64,000 bases of DNA, taken from Labedella populi (GTDB lineage Bacteria; Actinomycetota; Actinomycetes; Actinomycetales; Microbacteriaceae). A model generated the notes under the pieces. That model saw only the letters and a list, made by a program, of their open reading frames with translations. It was not told the DNA's origin and did not search any database. The translations under genes were made by a program, and so were the position numbers. Each line of letters starts with the position of its first letter. Position 1 is the first letter of the stretch. This document shows, piece after piece, positions 34,918 through 43,956 of the stretch. The stretch is taken from positions 186,001 to 250,000 of the forward strand of contig NZ_RZNC01000003.1 in NCBI RefSeq assembly GCF_004078655.1, in the 5' to 3' direction.

Positions 34918-35586
34918 ATGCGCCGCGAGACCTTCGAGGACGTGCACGTCGACTACGGCTCCGTCGGAGCCACGGCCGCTCCCGACATGCTGCAGTACCC
35001 GCCGCGCGGCTTCCGGTCCGCGGAGGTCGAGGTCCGCCTCGGCAGCGGCGTCGAGCGCTTCACGCAGGCCGTGGACTCGATCATGTCGTGGGACCTCTAC
35101 CGCGGTTCCGGCATCGCCGTCCAGGTGCTCTCGCACGGTGAACCGGGCGCCTACACCGGCGTGCGTTTCGCCGAGGACGGGACGCCAATCGCCCCCGCGA
35201 CGCTCTCCGCTGAGGAGCGCTTCACGTCCGACGGCATCCCCTACGTCTCCTCGGGCGCGTCGGCGAGGCTCAGCGGCCGCGTCGGCCTCTACCGCGTGAC
35301 GAGCCGCGTCCGCGTGGTCTCGGTCGTCGAGGACGAGCGCCGCGTGAGCGTGACGTTCGGTACGCTCGGCGGCTGCGTCGTGAGCGGGGAGGACGCATAC
35401 ATCGTGGAGCTCGGGGACGACGACAGCGTGCACTTCCGCCAACGCTCCGTCTTCCGTGCGCGAGCCCTCCACTACCGCGTCCTCCGTTGGCTCGCACGCC
35501 GCCGCTGGACGGCGCTGTCGACGCGCTTCGCCCGCACGCTCTCGCCCCTCTGGGCGGCCCGTTCGCGCGGACAGGTCTCGGAGTAA
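34918..35586 (+). CDS. DUF1990-family protein
   Basis: This 222-residue protein matches the DUF1990 family: FRSAEVEVRLGSGVERFTQAVDSIMSWDLYRGSG near residue 40, then SGRVGLYRVTSRVRVVSVV and FGTLGGCVVSGEDAYIVEL, forming an all-beta domain, with an Arg-rich C-terminus. Function is unknown; a related plant-type fold has been proposed to bind small molecules. It sits 4 bases after lepA and 5 bases before hemW, so it is firmly inside that operon. Confidence 0.85.
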   Translation: MRRETFEDVHVDYGSVGATAAPDMLQYPPRGFRSAEVEVRLGSGVERFTQAVDSIMSWDLYRGSGIAVQVLSHGEPGAYTGVRFAEDGTPIAPATLSAEERFTSDGIPYVSSGASARLSGRVGLYRVTSRVRVVSVVEDERRVSVTFGTLGGCVVSGEDAYIVELGDDDSVHFRQRSVFRARALHYRVLRWLARRRWTALSTRFARTLSPLWAARSRGQVSE

Positions 35587-35591
35587 ACCCC

Positions 35592-36815
35592 GTGGGCGGT
35601 CCGCTCCCTCTCGCCGACCCCGCACCTCGAGACGGCGCACTCCCCGTGTCCGTCGCGAACGGCGCTGACGAGCGCGCCTTCGGCGTCTACGTGCACGTGC
35701 CCTTCTGCACCGTCCGCTGCGGATATTGCGACTTCAACACCTATACGGCCACGGAGCTGCGCGGCGCGTCGCGGGCTGACTACGCGTCGACCGCCGTCGC
35801 CGAGATGGAGCTCGCGGCTCGCGTCCTCGAGGGCGCCGGTCTTCCCGAGCGCCCGGCCACCACCGTCTTCTTCGGTGGCGGCACGCCGACCCTCCTGCCT
35901 GCTGGAGACCTCGTCCGGATGCTCGAGGGCGTCCGGTCGCGCTTCGGGATCGCGGAGGGCGCCGAGATCACGACCGAGGCGAACCCCGACAGCGTCGACG
36001 CCGAGTATCTCGGGCGGCTCGCGGCCGCCGGCTTCACGCGCGTGTCGTTCGGGATGCAATCGGCCGTCCCGCGGGTCCTCGCGACCCTCGACCGCACGCA
36101 CGACCCGGAACGCATCCCCGTCGTCGTCGCCGCGGCGCGCGAGGCCGGACTCCAGGTGAGCCTCGACCTCATCTACGGGACTCCGGGCGAATCGATCGAC
36201 GACTGGCGGACCTCGCTCGAGACGGCGATCACGCAGCGCCCTGACCACGTCTCGGCCTATGCGCTCATCGTCGAGCAGGGCACACGTCTCGCTCGACGCA
36301 TCCGCTCGGGTCAGCTCGAGGCGCCGTCCGACGATCTGCAGGCCGACATGTACGAGCTCGCCGACGAGATGCTCGGCCGCTCCGGGTACTCCTGGTACGA
36401 AGTGAGCAACTGGGCGGCGTCGCCCGGGTTCCGCTCACGTCACAACCTGTCGTACTGGCGCGGTTCGGACTGGTGGGGGATCGGTCCCGGCGCGCACAGC
36501 CACGTCGGCGGCGTGCGCTGGTGGAACGTCAAGCACCCGGCGGCATACGCCGCCCTCATCGCGGAGGACGCCTCGCCGGCCCACGGGCGAGAGACCCTCG
36601 ACGGCTCGACCCGGCTCGTCGAACGCGTGCTGCTCGAGACCCGCATCGCCGACGGGCTCGCGATCGATGCGCTTGCGACGGAGGGCCGCACCGCGGTAGC
36701 GGGACTCATCGCGGACGGGCTCGTGAACGGAGAAGCCGCCCTGCGCGGGAGGATCGTCCTCAGCCTGCGGGGGCGGCTTCTCGCCGACGCCGTCGTGCGT
36801 CGACTCGTGGCCTGA
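35592..36815 (+). CDS. hemW: Radical SAM haem chaperone HemW
   Basis: HemW is a radical-SAM protein of the HemN family thought to insert haem rather than oxidise coproporphyrinogen. The 4Fe-4S motif is CTVRCGYC (Cys39, 43, 46 from this start), with the next aromatic residue F48 in CDFNTY; FFGGGTPTLL and SLDLIYGTPGES are the other family motifs. I take GTG 35592, six bases after the DUF1990 stop with GGAG nearby; GTG 35646 is an alternative that trims 18 residues. In-frame sequence upstream is the DUF1990 gene. The stop is 5 bases from the convergent DUF4870 gene. Confidence 0.93.
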   Translation: MGGPLPLADPAPRDGALPVSVANGADERAFGVYVHVPFCTVRCGYCDFNTYTATELRGASRADYASTAVAEMELAARVLEGAGLPERPATTVFFGGGTPTLLPAGDLVRMLEGVRSRFGIAEGAEITTEANPDSVDAEYLGRLAAAGFTRVSFGMQSAVPRVLATLDRTHDPERIPVVVAAAREAGLQVSLDLIYGTPGESIDDWRTSLETAITQRPDHVSAYALIVEQGTRLARRIRSGQLEAPSDDLQADMYELADEMLGRSGYSWYEVSNWAASPGFRSRHNLSYWRGSDWWGIGPGAHSHVGGVRWWNVKHPAAYAALIAEDASPAHGRETLDGSTRLVERVLLETRIADGLAIDALATEGRTAVAGLIADGLVNGEAALRGRIVLSLRGRLLADAVVRRLVA

Positions 36816-36820
36816 CCGTC

Positions 36821-37579
36821 CTACTTGATGAACCGGAAGTTGAGCGGGTAGCGGTAGGCCGATCCGCCGTTGACCTTGACGCCGCCGATGATCGAGAACA
36901 CGAGGTTCGCGAGGTATGGCAGCCAGCCGATGAGGCTGAGGAGCAAGCTGAGGATGCCGAGCCCGTAGCCGTAGCTGTATCCCATGCTGAAGCCGATGAT
37001 GCCGCCGATGATGCCGGTGAGGATCTGGACGGCGATGTTGACGAGGATCCAGGTGATCTGCCAGTTGAGCGCTTCCTTGGACTCCTGACGGGTGAATCCG
37101 CCGCGGTCCTTGAAGACGAGGAAGATGATGAGCGACGGGAGGAATCCGATGACTCCGCCGAAGTGTGACCACATCGCCCACTGCTTGTCCTCGGCGGGGG
37201 AGAGCGGTGCGGCACCGCCGTGCTGGCCGTAGGGCTGCTGTCCGTATGGAGGCTGCTGGCCGTAGCCGCCCTGGCCGGGCTGTCCACCCTGGGGAACGCC
37301 GTACCCGTGCTGTCCCTGCGGTGCGCCGTACCCGGGCTGTCCCTGCGGCGCACCGTACCCGGGCTGTCCCTGCGGGGCGCCGTACCCGGGCTGTCCCTGC
37401 GGCGCACCGTAAGGAGGCTGACCCGGCGTCGGGGCGCCGTACGCGGGCTGACCGCCCTGCGCCGGTGCGCCGTACGACGGCTGCGGGGGAACCGGGGGCT
37501 GCGGAGCGCCGTATTGAGGCTGGCCGTTCGGGGAGTCCGGCTGCTGATCTCCCGACTGGGGGGAGGAGGGGTCGGTCAT
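36821..37579 (-). CDS. DUF4870-domain protein with a Pro/Gln/Gly repeat tail
   Basis: This 252-residue membrane protein begins with about 125 residues of low complexity (Pro, Gln, Gly, Tyr) containing tandem YGAPQGQPG units encoded by near-identical 27-bp repeats (about 37290-37405). The C-terminal half is the DUF4870 domain: AMWSHFGGVIGFLPSLIIFLVF, NWQITWILVNIAVQILTGIIGG and two further hydrophobic segments, ending VNGGSAYRYPLNFRFIK. Function is unknown. AAGGAA lies about 7 bases before the ATG at 37579. It is convergent with hemW and divergent from hrcA. Confidence 0.9.
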   Translation of the reverse strand: MTDPSSPQSGDQQPDSPNGQPQYGAPQPPVPPQPSYGAPAQGGQPAYGAPTPGQPPYGAPQGQPGYGAPQGQPGYGAPQGQPGYGAPQGQHGYGVPQGGQPGQGGYGQQPPYGQQPYGQHGGAAPLSPAEDKQWAMWSHFGGVIGFLPSLIIFLVFKDRGGFTRQESKEALNWQITWILVNIAVQILTGIIGGIIGFSMGYSYGYGLGILSLLLSLIGWLPYLANLVFSIIGGVKVNGGSAYRYPLNFRFIK

Positions 37580-37607
37580 CGCCGTTCCTTTCGATCGGAT
37601 GACGTGC

Positions 37608-37630
37608 AGGGTCTCGGTGCACGAGACCCT
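37608..37630. other. Nine-base perfect hairpin upstream of the DUF4870 gene
   Basis: AGGGTCTCG and CGAGACCCT flank a 5-nt loop in the 217-base gap between the divergent DUF4870 and hrcA genes. It would lie in the 5' leader of the DUF4870 transcript. Role unknown. Confidence 0.45.
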
Positions 37631-37749
37631 CGGGACGAACCCGTCCTGGGCACAGCATCACGGTATCGGTCCCGCGGAACGAGCCGCAATCGGCGCGACG
37701 CCCCCGACTCTGGCCGCCTCCGGACGCAGCGTCGGAAGGCGGGGTATTA

Positions 37750-37776
37750 TTGGCACTCAGTGCAGGTGAGTGCCAA
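37750..37776. promoter_or_regulatory. CIRCE operator for HrcA
   Basis: TTGGCACTC-N9-GAGTGCCAA, a perfect inverted repeat with the CIRCE spacing. A TATTAT-type -10 (37745-37750) abuts it, so HrcA bound here would block hrcA-dnaJ transcription. Confidence 0.93.
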
Positions 37777-37796
37777 CGAGCGACGGGAGGACGCTG

Positions 37797-38816
37797 ATGG
37801 TTTCGGAACGCGGACTCGACGTCCTCAAGGCCATCGTGCACGACTACGTCGCCTCGCGGGAGCCCGTCGGGTCGAAGACGATCGTGGAGCGGCACGCGTT
37901 CGGCGTCTCCGCCGCGACCATCCGCAACGACATGGCCCTCCTCGAGGAGGAGGAACTCATCGTCGCCCCCCACACGTCGAGCGGGCGAGTCCCCACGGAC
38001 AAGGGCTACCGGCTCTTCGTCGACCAGCTCGCCGATCGCCGACCGCTCTCGAGCGCTCAGCGGCTCGCGATCGAGCAGTTCCTCGGGGAGTCGATCGATC
38101 TCGATGATGTGCTCTCGCGCACCGTGCGGCTGCTCTCGCAACTCACGAACCAGGTCGCGCTCGTGCAGTACCCGTCGTTCACGAACGCGTCTGTGCGCCA
38201 CGTCGAGCTCGTCACGCTCGCACCGTCGCGACTGCTCGCCGTCCTCATCACCGATTCAGGGCGGGTCGAGCAGCGCATCGTCGAAACCGTGACTCCCGTC
38301 GACCCGTCGGACGTCGATCGCGTCAAGGTCGCCATCGGCGATGCAGCGGTCGGACGGACGATCGCCGACGCCGCCGCCGCTCTCGAAGGGTTGCCCGATG
38401 ACCTCGACGTCCCGCTGCAGCAGCTCGGCCGACTCGTCGCCGACGCCGTCATCGGCCAGCTGGGCCACTACCGTCAGGACCGGCTCGTCCTCGCGGGGTC
38501 GGCGAACCTCGCCCGCACCGAGGACGACTTCCGCAGCATCTTCCCCGTCCTCGAAGCGCTCGAGCAGCAGGTCGTCCTCCTTCGGCTGTTCGGGGAGATG
38601 CAGTCCGACGCGTTCGGCGTCTCCGCCCGCATCGGGCGCGAGAACGCCGCATACGGACTGTCCGAGACGAGCCTCGTCGTGAGCGATTACACGACGGCCC
38701 CGGGCGAAACGGCCCGCCTCGGCGTTCTCGGCCCCACCCGCATGGACTACTCGAGCAACATGGCCGCCGTTCGTGCTGTGGCTCGCTACCTGACCAGACT
38801 CCTCGGGGAGTCGTGA
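37797..38816 (+). CDS. hrcA: Heat-inducible transcription repressor HrcA
   Basis: HrcA binds CIRCE and represses chaperone genes; GroE normally keeps it active. The 339-residue protein has the N-terminal winged helix (RGLDVLKAIVHDYVASREPVGSKTIVE, SAATIRNDMALLEEEELI, SSGRVPTDKGYR) and the inserted dimerisation domain with the C-terminal DYSSNMAAVRAVARYL. I chose ATG 37797, with GGGAGGA 6 bases upstream; the earlier GTG at 37770 lies inside CIRCE and would add 9 residues. It is autoregulated and followed by dnaJ after 93 bases. Confidence 0.96.
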   Translation: MVSERGLDVLKAIVHDYVASREPVGSKTIVERHAFGVSAATIRNDMALLEEEELIVAPHTSSGRVPTDKGYRLFVDQLADRRPLSSAQRLAIEQFLGESIDLDDVLSRTVRLLSQLTNQVALVQYPSFTNASVRHVELVTLAPSRLLAVLITDSGRVEQRIVETVTPVDPSDVDRVKVAIGDAAVGRTIADAAAALEGLPDDLDVPLQQLGRLVADAVIGQLGHYRQDRLVLAGSANLARTEDDFRSIFPVLEALEQQVVLLRLFGEMQSDAFGVSARIGRENAAYGLSETSLVVSDYTTAPGETARLGVLGPTRMDYSSNMAAVRAVARYLTRLLGES

Positions 38817-38909
38817 CCCACGCCCGCCCCGCCCGGTGGGTGTTCGAAACCGTAATCCGCGTCGTCGGTCGTCCCCCGACACCGGCGCACCCCAGACGAA
38901 AGGCCCTGC

Positions 38910-40013
38910 GTGGCTGACCACTACGACGTCCTCGGCGTCTCGCGCGATGCGAGCGCCGACGAGATCAAGAAGGCGTACCGCAAGCTCGCCCGCGAGCTGC
39001 ACCCCGACGTGAATCCCGGCGCCGATGCGTCCGAGCGGTTCAAGGAGGTCACGCACGCCTATGACGTGTTGAGCGACCCCGAACAGCGCCAGCGCTACGA
39101 CCTCGGCGACGCCGGCGGCTTCGGAGGGGGCGGCGGGGCAGGGTTCTCGGGCTTCGGCGACATCTTCGATTCGTTCTTCGGCGGCGGGGCTCAACGTGGT
39201 CCGCGGTCCCGCCGGGAGCGAGGACAGGACGCGCTCCTGCGCGTCGAGGTGGACCTCGAGGAGGTCATCTTCGGGACGCACCGCGACCTCGAGGTCGACA
39301 CGGCCGTCCTCTGCGAGACCTGCAACGGCTCGTGCTGCCAGCCGGGGACCGACCCCGTGACGTGTGACGTCTGTCGCGGAACCGGGCAGATCCAGCGCAC
39401 GGTCCGATCGCTCCTGGGCAACGTCATGACGGCATCGCCGTGCGGCACCTGCCGCGGCTACGGCACCGTCATCCCTCACCCCTGCCTCACGTGCGGCGGT
39501 CAAGGGCGCGTGCGCGCCCACCGCACCGTTCCCGTCGACATCCCGGCCGGCGTCGACAGCGGTCTGCGTTTGCAGATGCCCGGCAGCGGCGAGGTCGGTC
39601 AGGCCGGCGGGCCCAACGGCGACCTGTTCCTCGAGATCTCCGTCCGCCCGAACGAGGACTTCAGCCGCAACGGCGACGACATCCTCTGCACGCTCGAGGT
39701 GCCCATGACGGACGCGATCCTCGGGGCCGAGACGACCGTCCCGGCCCTCGACGGCGACGTCGACGTCGAGCTGCGTCCCGGGGTTCAGAGCGGGGAGATC
39801 CTCACCGTGAAAGGCCGTGGCATCACGCGGCTGCGCGGTTCCGGTCGCGGCGACCTCCGAATCGGCATCCAGGTCGTGACACCCACGAAGCTCGATCACA
39901 AGGAGCGGGAACTCATCCAGAGGTTCGCGAAGGGCCGGAAGCAGCACGGGCCGCAACTCGCGCACTTCCATCAGGGCCTCTTCTCGAAGCTCCGCGACCG
40001 TTTCCTCGGCTGA
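38910..40013 (+). CDS. dnaJ: Chaperone DnaJ
   Basis: DnaJ stimulates DnaK ATPase and delivers unfolded substrates. The 367-residue protein has the J domain with HPD (residues 31-33), a Gly/Phe-rich linker, and a four-motif zinc domain: [32 protein letters not shown]. The first motif ends in Cys rather than Gly. C-terminal substrate domains follow. The GTG at 38910 has GAAAGG upstream. In the HrcA operon this is likely the second DnaJ (DnaJ2) of actinobacteria, the first lying with dnaK elsewhere. rsmE follows after 2 bases. Confidence 0.96.
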   Translation: MADHYDVLGVSRDASADEIKKAYRKLARELHPDVNPGADASERFKEVTHAYDVLSDPEQRQRYDLGDAGGFGGGGGAGFSGFGDIFDSFFGGGAQRGPRSRRERGQDALLRVEVDLEEVIFGTHRDLEVDTAVLCETCNGSCCQPGTDPVTCDVCRGTGQIQRTVRSLLGNVMTASPCGTCRGYGTVIPHPCLTCGGQGRVRAHRTVPVDIPAGVDSGLRLQMPGSGEVGQAGGPNGDLFLEISVRPNEDFSRNGDDILCTLEVPMTDAILGAETTVPALDGDVDVELRPGVQSGEILTVKGRGITRLRGSGRGDLRIGIQVVTPTKLDHKERELIQRFAKGRKQHGPQLAHFHQGLFSKLRDRFLG

Positions 40014-40015
40014 CC

Positions 40016-40747
40016 ATGAGTTCCCTCTACCTCGTCGACGGGCTCGCGGATCACGCGGCCGGTGACCTCATCGCCCTCGACGGTCGTGAGGCGCACCACG
40101 CCGCCGTGAACCGTGTCCGGACGGGCGAGGACGTCCTGCTCGGAGACGGTCGGGGGACCATCGCCGACGCCACGGTCGAGTCCGTGACGGGCGGCGGAGT
40201 CGTGTTCCATATCGGTCCCCTCCGATCGGAGGAACGACCGCGACCCGAGCTGTGGCTCGCCCAGGCCCTCGCGAAGGGCGACCGCGACGAACTCGCGGTC
40301 CAGGCCGCGACAGAGGTCGGCGTCTCGGGCGTCGTGCCACTGCAGGCCGCTCGCAGCGTCTCCCGGTGGAGCGGGCCGAAGCTCGACAAGGGTGTCGCCC
40401 GTTGGGAGAGCATCGTGCGGGAGGCGAGCAAACAGGCCATCCGATCCTGGGTTCCGGACGTCGCCCCGCCGACCACCCCGGCGGCCCTCGTCGACCCGCG
40501 CGACCACGTGCTCGTGCTCCACCCGCGAGCGACCGTCCGACTCGCCGACGCCGTGCGCTCGACCCCGGACGACACGCGCCGCATCGTGCTCGTCGTTGGA
40601 CCCGAGGGGGGCTTCGGAGCCGAGGAGATCACTGCGATGGCCGAGGCCGGAGCGACCCCGGTCGTCCTCGGCGACACCGTGCTGAGGACGTCGACGGCCG
40701 GCCCCGCGGCGATCGCCGTGGCAAACGTCGTGCTCGGTCGCTGGTGA
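40016..40747 (+). CDS. rsmE: 16S rRNA (uracil-1498-N3) methyltransferase
   Basis: RsmE methylates U1498 of 16S rRNA using SAM. The 243-residue SPOUT-type protein has the PUA-like N-terminus (HHAAVNRVRTGEDVLLGDG), LAQALAKGDRDELAVQAATEVGV, REASKQAIRSWVP and the deep-knot SAM site VVGPEGGFGAEEI with GDTVLRTSTAG. The ATG at 40016 is 2 bases after the dnaJ stop; longer in-frame sequence is dnaJ in another frame. It is likely co-transcribed with hrcA-dnaJ. Confidence 0.95.
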   Translation: MSSLYLVDGLADHAAGDLIALDGREAHHAAVNRVRTGEDVLLGDGRGTIADATVESVTGGGVVFHIGPLRSEERPRPELWLAQALAKGDRDELAVQAATEVGVSGVVPLQAARSVSRWSGPKLDKGVARWESIVREASKQAIRSWVPDVAPPTTPAALVDPRDHVLVLHPRATVRLADAVRSTPDDTRRIVLVVGPEGGFGAEEITAMAEAGATPVVLGDTVLRTSTAGPAAIAVANVVLGRW

Positions 40748-40772
40748 CGGCCCGTCCGCCCCGCCGCGGCCG

Positions 40773-40778
40773 TAGAAT
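40773..40778 (+). promoter_or_regulatory. -10 hexamer before the HIT gene
   Basis: TAGAAT with seven bases to the ATG at 40786, giving a near-leaderless transcript for the HIT-phoH-ybeY-era group. Confidence 0.6.
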
Positions 40779-40785
40779 GGATGAC

Positions 40786-41142
40786 ATGACCACCACCGAA
40801 CCGAGCATCTTCAGCCGCATCGTCGCGCGCGAGATCCCGGCGGACGTCGTGTTCGAGTCGGACGCGGTCATCGCCTTCCGCGACATCGCCCCGCAAGCGC
40901 CCGTTCACGTCCTCGTCGTCCCGAAGACGGAGGAGTACCGAGACGTGACGGAACTGGCGGCGAACGACCCCGCGCTGCTCGCGGAACTCGTCGCGACAGC
41001 GCAGCGCATCGCCTCCGACTTGGCCGACGGGCACTTCCGCCTCGTCTTCAACACCGGTGAGCGAGCCGGGCAGACCGTCTTCCACGTGCACGCGCACGTC
41101 CTCGCCGGCGGCCTCGAGGAGGCATCGCTTGGCGGAGCCTGA
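40786..41142 (+). CDS. HIT-family (histidine triad) protein
   Basis: HIT proteins hydrolyse nucleoside phosphoramidates or dinucleoside polyphosphates. The 118-residue protein begins MTTTEPSIFSRIVAREIPADVV and carries GERAGQTVFHVHAHVLAGG with the HxHxH triad near residue 105. In-frame ATGs occur at 40777 and 40786; I prefer 40786 from the promoter spacing and the usual family length. Its last 14 bases overlap the phoH start. It is probably the first gene of the run ending at era. Confidence 0.94.
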   Translation: MTTTEPSIFSRIVAREIPADVVFESDAVIAFRDIAPQAPVHVLVVPKTEEYRDVTELAANDPALLAELVATAQRIASDLADGHFRLVFNTGERAGQTVFHVHAHVLAGGLEEASLGGA

Positions 41143-42196
41143 CGGCGGCGGGGTCTCCCGCCTCCACATCGACGGAATCGCGCTCGTCCGCCTCTTCGGC
41201 CCGCAGGATCGGCTCCTGCGGACGATCGAGACCCAGTACCCGCTCGTCGAGGTTCAGACGCGCGGCAACGACATCACTTTGAGCGGCGACCCGGAGCAGG
41301 TCGCCGCCGCCACGACTCTCATCGAGGAGCTCCTCATCATGATCCGCAATGGGCAGGACCTCGATCCTGCCGAGGTCCGGTCGTCCGCCCGCATCATCGA
41401 GGGTGACGGCCGACCCGCCGACGTGCTCGGCGGTCAGGCCGTGCTCACTTCTCGCGGGAAGAGCATCCGGCCGAAGACCGCCGGGCAGAAGGCCTACGTC
41501 GACGCGATCGACGAGAACACGATCGTCTTCGGTATCGGGCCCGCCGGAACCGGGAAGACCTACCTCGCCATGGCGAAAGCCGTCCAGGCGCTCCAGCGCA
41601 AGGAAGTCAACCGCATCATCCTCACGCGTCCCGCCGTCGAGGCGGGGGAGCGGCTCGGGTTCCTCCCCGGGACACTCACCGACAAGATCGATCCCTACCT
41701 CCGCCCGCTGTACGATGCGCTCAACGAGATGATGGACCCCGAGCTCGTCCCCAAGCTGCTCGCCGCGGGAACGATCGAGGTCGCGCCGCTCGCCTACATG
41801 CGCGGTCGCACGCTCAACGACTCCTTCATCGTGCTCGACGAGGCGCAGAACACCTCGCCGGAGCAGATGAAGATGTTCCTCACGCGCCTCGGATTCGGCT
41901 CGAAGATGGTCATCACGGGCGACATCACCCAGATCGACCTGCCGACCAACGCCTCGGGCCTCCGACTCGTCACCCGTGTCCTCGCCGACATCGACGACAT
42001 CCACTTCGCCCGGCTCACGAGCGAGGACGTCGTCCGCCACACGCTCGTCGGCCGCATCGTCGACGCGTACAGCGAGTACGACGCCCGCAAGCAGGCAGAC
42101 CACTTCGAGCGTGAACAGGCGCGCGAGTTCGCGAACCGCGCCGAGCGCCGAGGCGCCGCTCCCCGGGACCGCATGCCGCGTGGAGGCCGCTCATGA
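41129..42196 (+). CDS. phoH: PhoH-family ATPase
   Basis: PhoH-like proteins are ATPases often placed beside ybeY and thought to act in RNA processing. The 355-residue protein has an N-terminal KH-like region, Walker [14 protein letters not shown] near residue 138, VLDEAQN (Walker B) and [11 protein letters not shown] place the start at TTG 41129 because GAGGAGG (41116-41122) is six bases upstream and the HIT stop overlaps it by 14 bases. The longer frame from 41057 is HIT coding sequence in another phase. ybeY overlaps its stop (ATGA). Confidence 0.92.
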   Translation: MAEPDGGGVSRLHIDGIALVRLFGPQDRLLRTIETQYPLVEVQTRGNDITLSGDPEQVAAATTLIEELLIMIRNGQDLDPAEVRSSARIIEGDGRPADVLGGQAVLTSRGKSIRPKTAGQKAYVDAIDENTIVFGIGPAGTGKTYLAMAKAVQALQRKEVNRIILTRPAVEAGERLGFLPGTLTDKIDPYLRPLYDALNEMMDPELVPKLLAAGTIEVAPLAYMRGRTLNDSFIVLDEAQNTSPEQMKMFLTRLGFGSKMVITGDITQIDLPTNASGLRLVTRVLADIDDIHFARLTSEDVVRHTLVGRIVDAYSEYDARKQADHFEREQAREFANRAERRGAAPRDRMPRGGRS

Positions 42197-42654
42197 GCAT
42201 CGAGATCAACAACGAGTCCGGGGTCGACGTCGACGAGAGCAGGATCCTCCGCATCGCCGACTTCGCGCTCGGCGTCATGCACGTGAGCGAGGAGGCGGAG
42301 CTCAACATCGTGCTCGTCGACGAGGCCGCCATGGAGCAACTGCACGTGCAGTGGATGGACGAGCCCGGCCCCACGGACGTGCTGAGTTTCCCGATGGACG
42401 AACTCCGTCCGGGCACTGAGGACGACCCGACCCCTCCAGGCCTGCTCGGTGACATCGTGCTCTGCCCTCAGGTCGCAGAGTCGCAGGCCGAGACCGCCGG
42501 TCACGCCACGATCGACGAGTTGCTGCTGCTCACGACGCACGGCGTCCTCCACCTCCTGGGATTCGACCACGCGGAGCCCGATGAGGAGAAGGAGATGTTC
42601 GGCATCCAGCGCGACATCCTCCTCGGTTTCGCGATGCGTGAGCGGCGCGGCTGA
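42193..42654 (+). CDS. ybeY: Endoribonuclease YbeY
   Basis: YbeY is a zinc endoribonuclease for 16S rRNA 3' maturation and quality control. The 153-residue protein has [17 protein letters not shown] and the metal site [11 protein letters not shown] (HxxxHxxxxxH). The ATG at 42193 overlaps the phoH stop. The CNNM/CBS gene starts 4 bases after its stop. The phoH-ybeY-CBS-era order is widely conserved. Confidence 0.96.
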   Translation: MSIEINNESGVDVDESRILRIADFALGVMHVSEEAELNIVLVDEAAMEQLHVQWMDEPGPTDVLSFPMDELRPGTEDDPTPPGLLGDIVLCPQVAESQAETAGHATIDELLLLTTHGVLHLLGFDHAEPDEEKEMFGIQRDILLGFAMRERRG

Positions 42655-42657
42655 CAC

Positions 42658-43956
42658 ATGCTCCTCGTCTGGCTCATCGCCGGGTCGTTGCTCCTCGTCG
42701 CGTTCGCCGGCCTCATCTCGGCCGCCGAGGCGGCGATCTCCGTCAAGTCGCGCGCCGACATCCTCGCGCTCGCGATCGAGTCGCGGACACGCACCTCGCT
42801 CGTCCGCATCGCCGAGGACAGCGGGACCCACGCGAACGCCCTCTCGTTCATCAGGATCTGCGCGGAGACGACGGCCGCTGTGCTCGTGACCCTCGCATTC
42901 TCGTTCTCCCTCGACTCGTTGTGGCTCGCTCTCGTACTGTCCGCCCTCCTCATGACCGCCGTCTCGTTCGTGCTCGTGGGTGCGAGCCCTCGCGGCTTCG
43001 GTCGGAACAACGCCGACGCCATCCTCCAGGTCAGCGCGCCCGTGGTCCACGCCGTCCGTGTGGTCCTCGGCCCGCTCGCCGACGCGCTCGTGTCCTTCGG
43101 CAACCGGGTCACTCCCGGCGTCTCCCGGAACTCGGCCTTCTCGTCCGAGGAGCAATTGCTCAGCATGGTTGACGAGGCGACGGAGCTCGCGGTGCTGGAG
43201 GAGGACGAGCGCGCGCTCATCCACTCGATCTTCGAGTTCAACCAGACCGTCATCCGCGAGGTGATGGTCCCACGGACCGACATGATCGTGATCGACGCGG
43301 GGGAGAGCGTCCAGGAGGCGACCGGCGTGTTCCTCCGCACGGGTGTCTCCCGCCTTCCCGTGATCGACGGTGACGTCGACGAGATCGTGGGCATCCTCTA
43401 CCTCAAGGATGTCGCACGTATCGGCTACGAGACGCCCGCCGAGGCCGAACGTCTCACGGCCGGTGCGATCGCGAAACCCGCTCTCTTCGTCCCCGAGTCG
43501 AAGAAGGCCGACTCCCTGCTCGCCCAGATGCAAGCGGAATCGAACCACCTCGCGATCGTCGTCGACGAGTACGGCGGCGTGGCCGGTCTCGTCACGATCG
43601 AGGACCTCATCGAGGAGCTCGTCGGGGAGATCTCCGACGAGTACGACACCGAGCTCGACGAGGTCGTCGCTCTCGAGGACGACGGCCACCGGGTGAGCGC
43701 ACGCCTCGCGATCGACGAGCTGGGCGAGCTCTACGGCATCGAGCTCGAGGACGATGACGTCGACACGGTCGGCGGCCTGCTCACGAAGCACCTCGGCAGG
43801 CTCCCCACGTCGGGCGACGAGGTGACGGCGAACGGACTGGTCCTCACCGCCGACCGGGTGGAAGGGCGGCGGAAGCGACTCGTGACCGTCGTCGTACGAC
43901 CGACGGAGGCGCTCGACGAGATTCGCGCAGCGCTCGCACGAGAGGCAGCGGAATGA
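42658..43956 (+). CDS. Hemolysin-family CNNM/CBS-domain transporter (CorC/TlyC-like)
   Basis: This 432-residue protein has an N-terminal DUF21 (CNNM) membrane domain (residues ~1-145, with EAAISVKSRAD), two CBS domains (from EVMVPRTDMIVID; GVSRLPVIDGDVDEIVGILYLKD; HLAIVVDEYGGVAGLVTIEDLIEEL) and a C-terminal CorC_HlyC domain. Members are implicated in Mg2+/Co2+ efflux or regulation; the hemolysin name is historical. It ends in an ATGA overlap with era. Confidence 0.93.
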   Translation: MLLVWLIAGSLLLVAFAGLISAAEAAISVKSRADILALAIESRTRTSLVRIAEDSGTHANALSFIRICAETTAAVLVTLAFSFSLDSLWLALVLSALLMTAVSFVLVGASPRGFGRNNADAILQVSAPVVHAVRVVLGPLADALVSFGNRVTPGVSRNSAFSSEEQLLSMVDEATELAVLEEDERALIHSIFEFNQTVIREVMVPRTDMIVIDAGESVQEATGVFLRTGVSRLPVIDGDVDEIVGILYLKDVARIGYETPAEAERLTAGAIAKPALFVPESKKADSLLAQMQAESNHLAIVVDEYGGVAGLVTIEDLIEELVGEISDEYDTELDEVVALEDDGHRVSARLAIDELGELYGIELEDDDVDTVGGLLTKHLGRLPTSGDEVTANGLVLTADRVEGRRKRLVTVVVRPTEALDEIRAALAREAAE

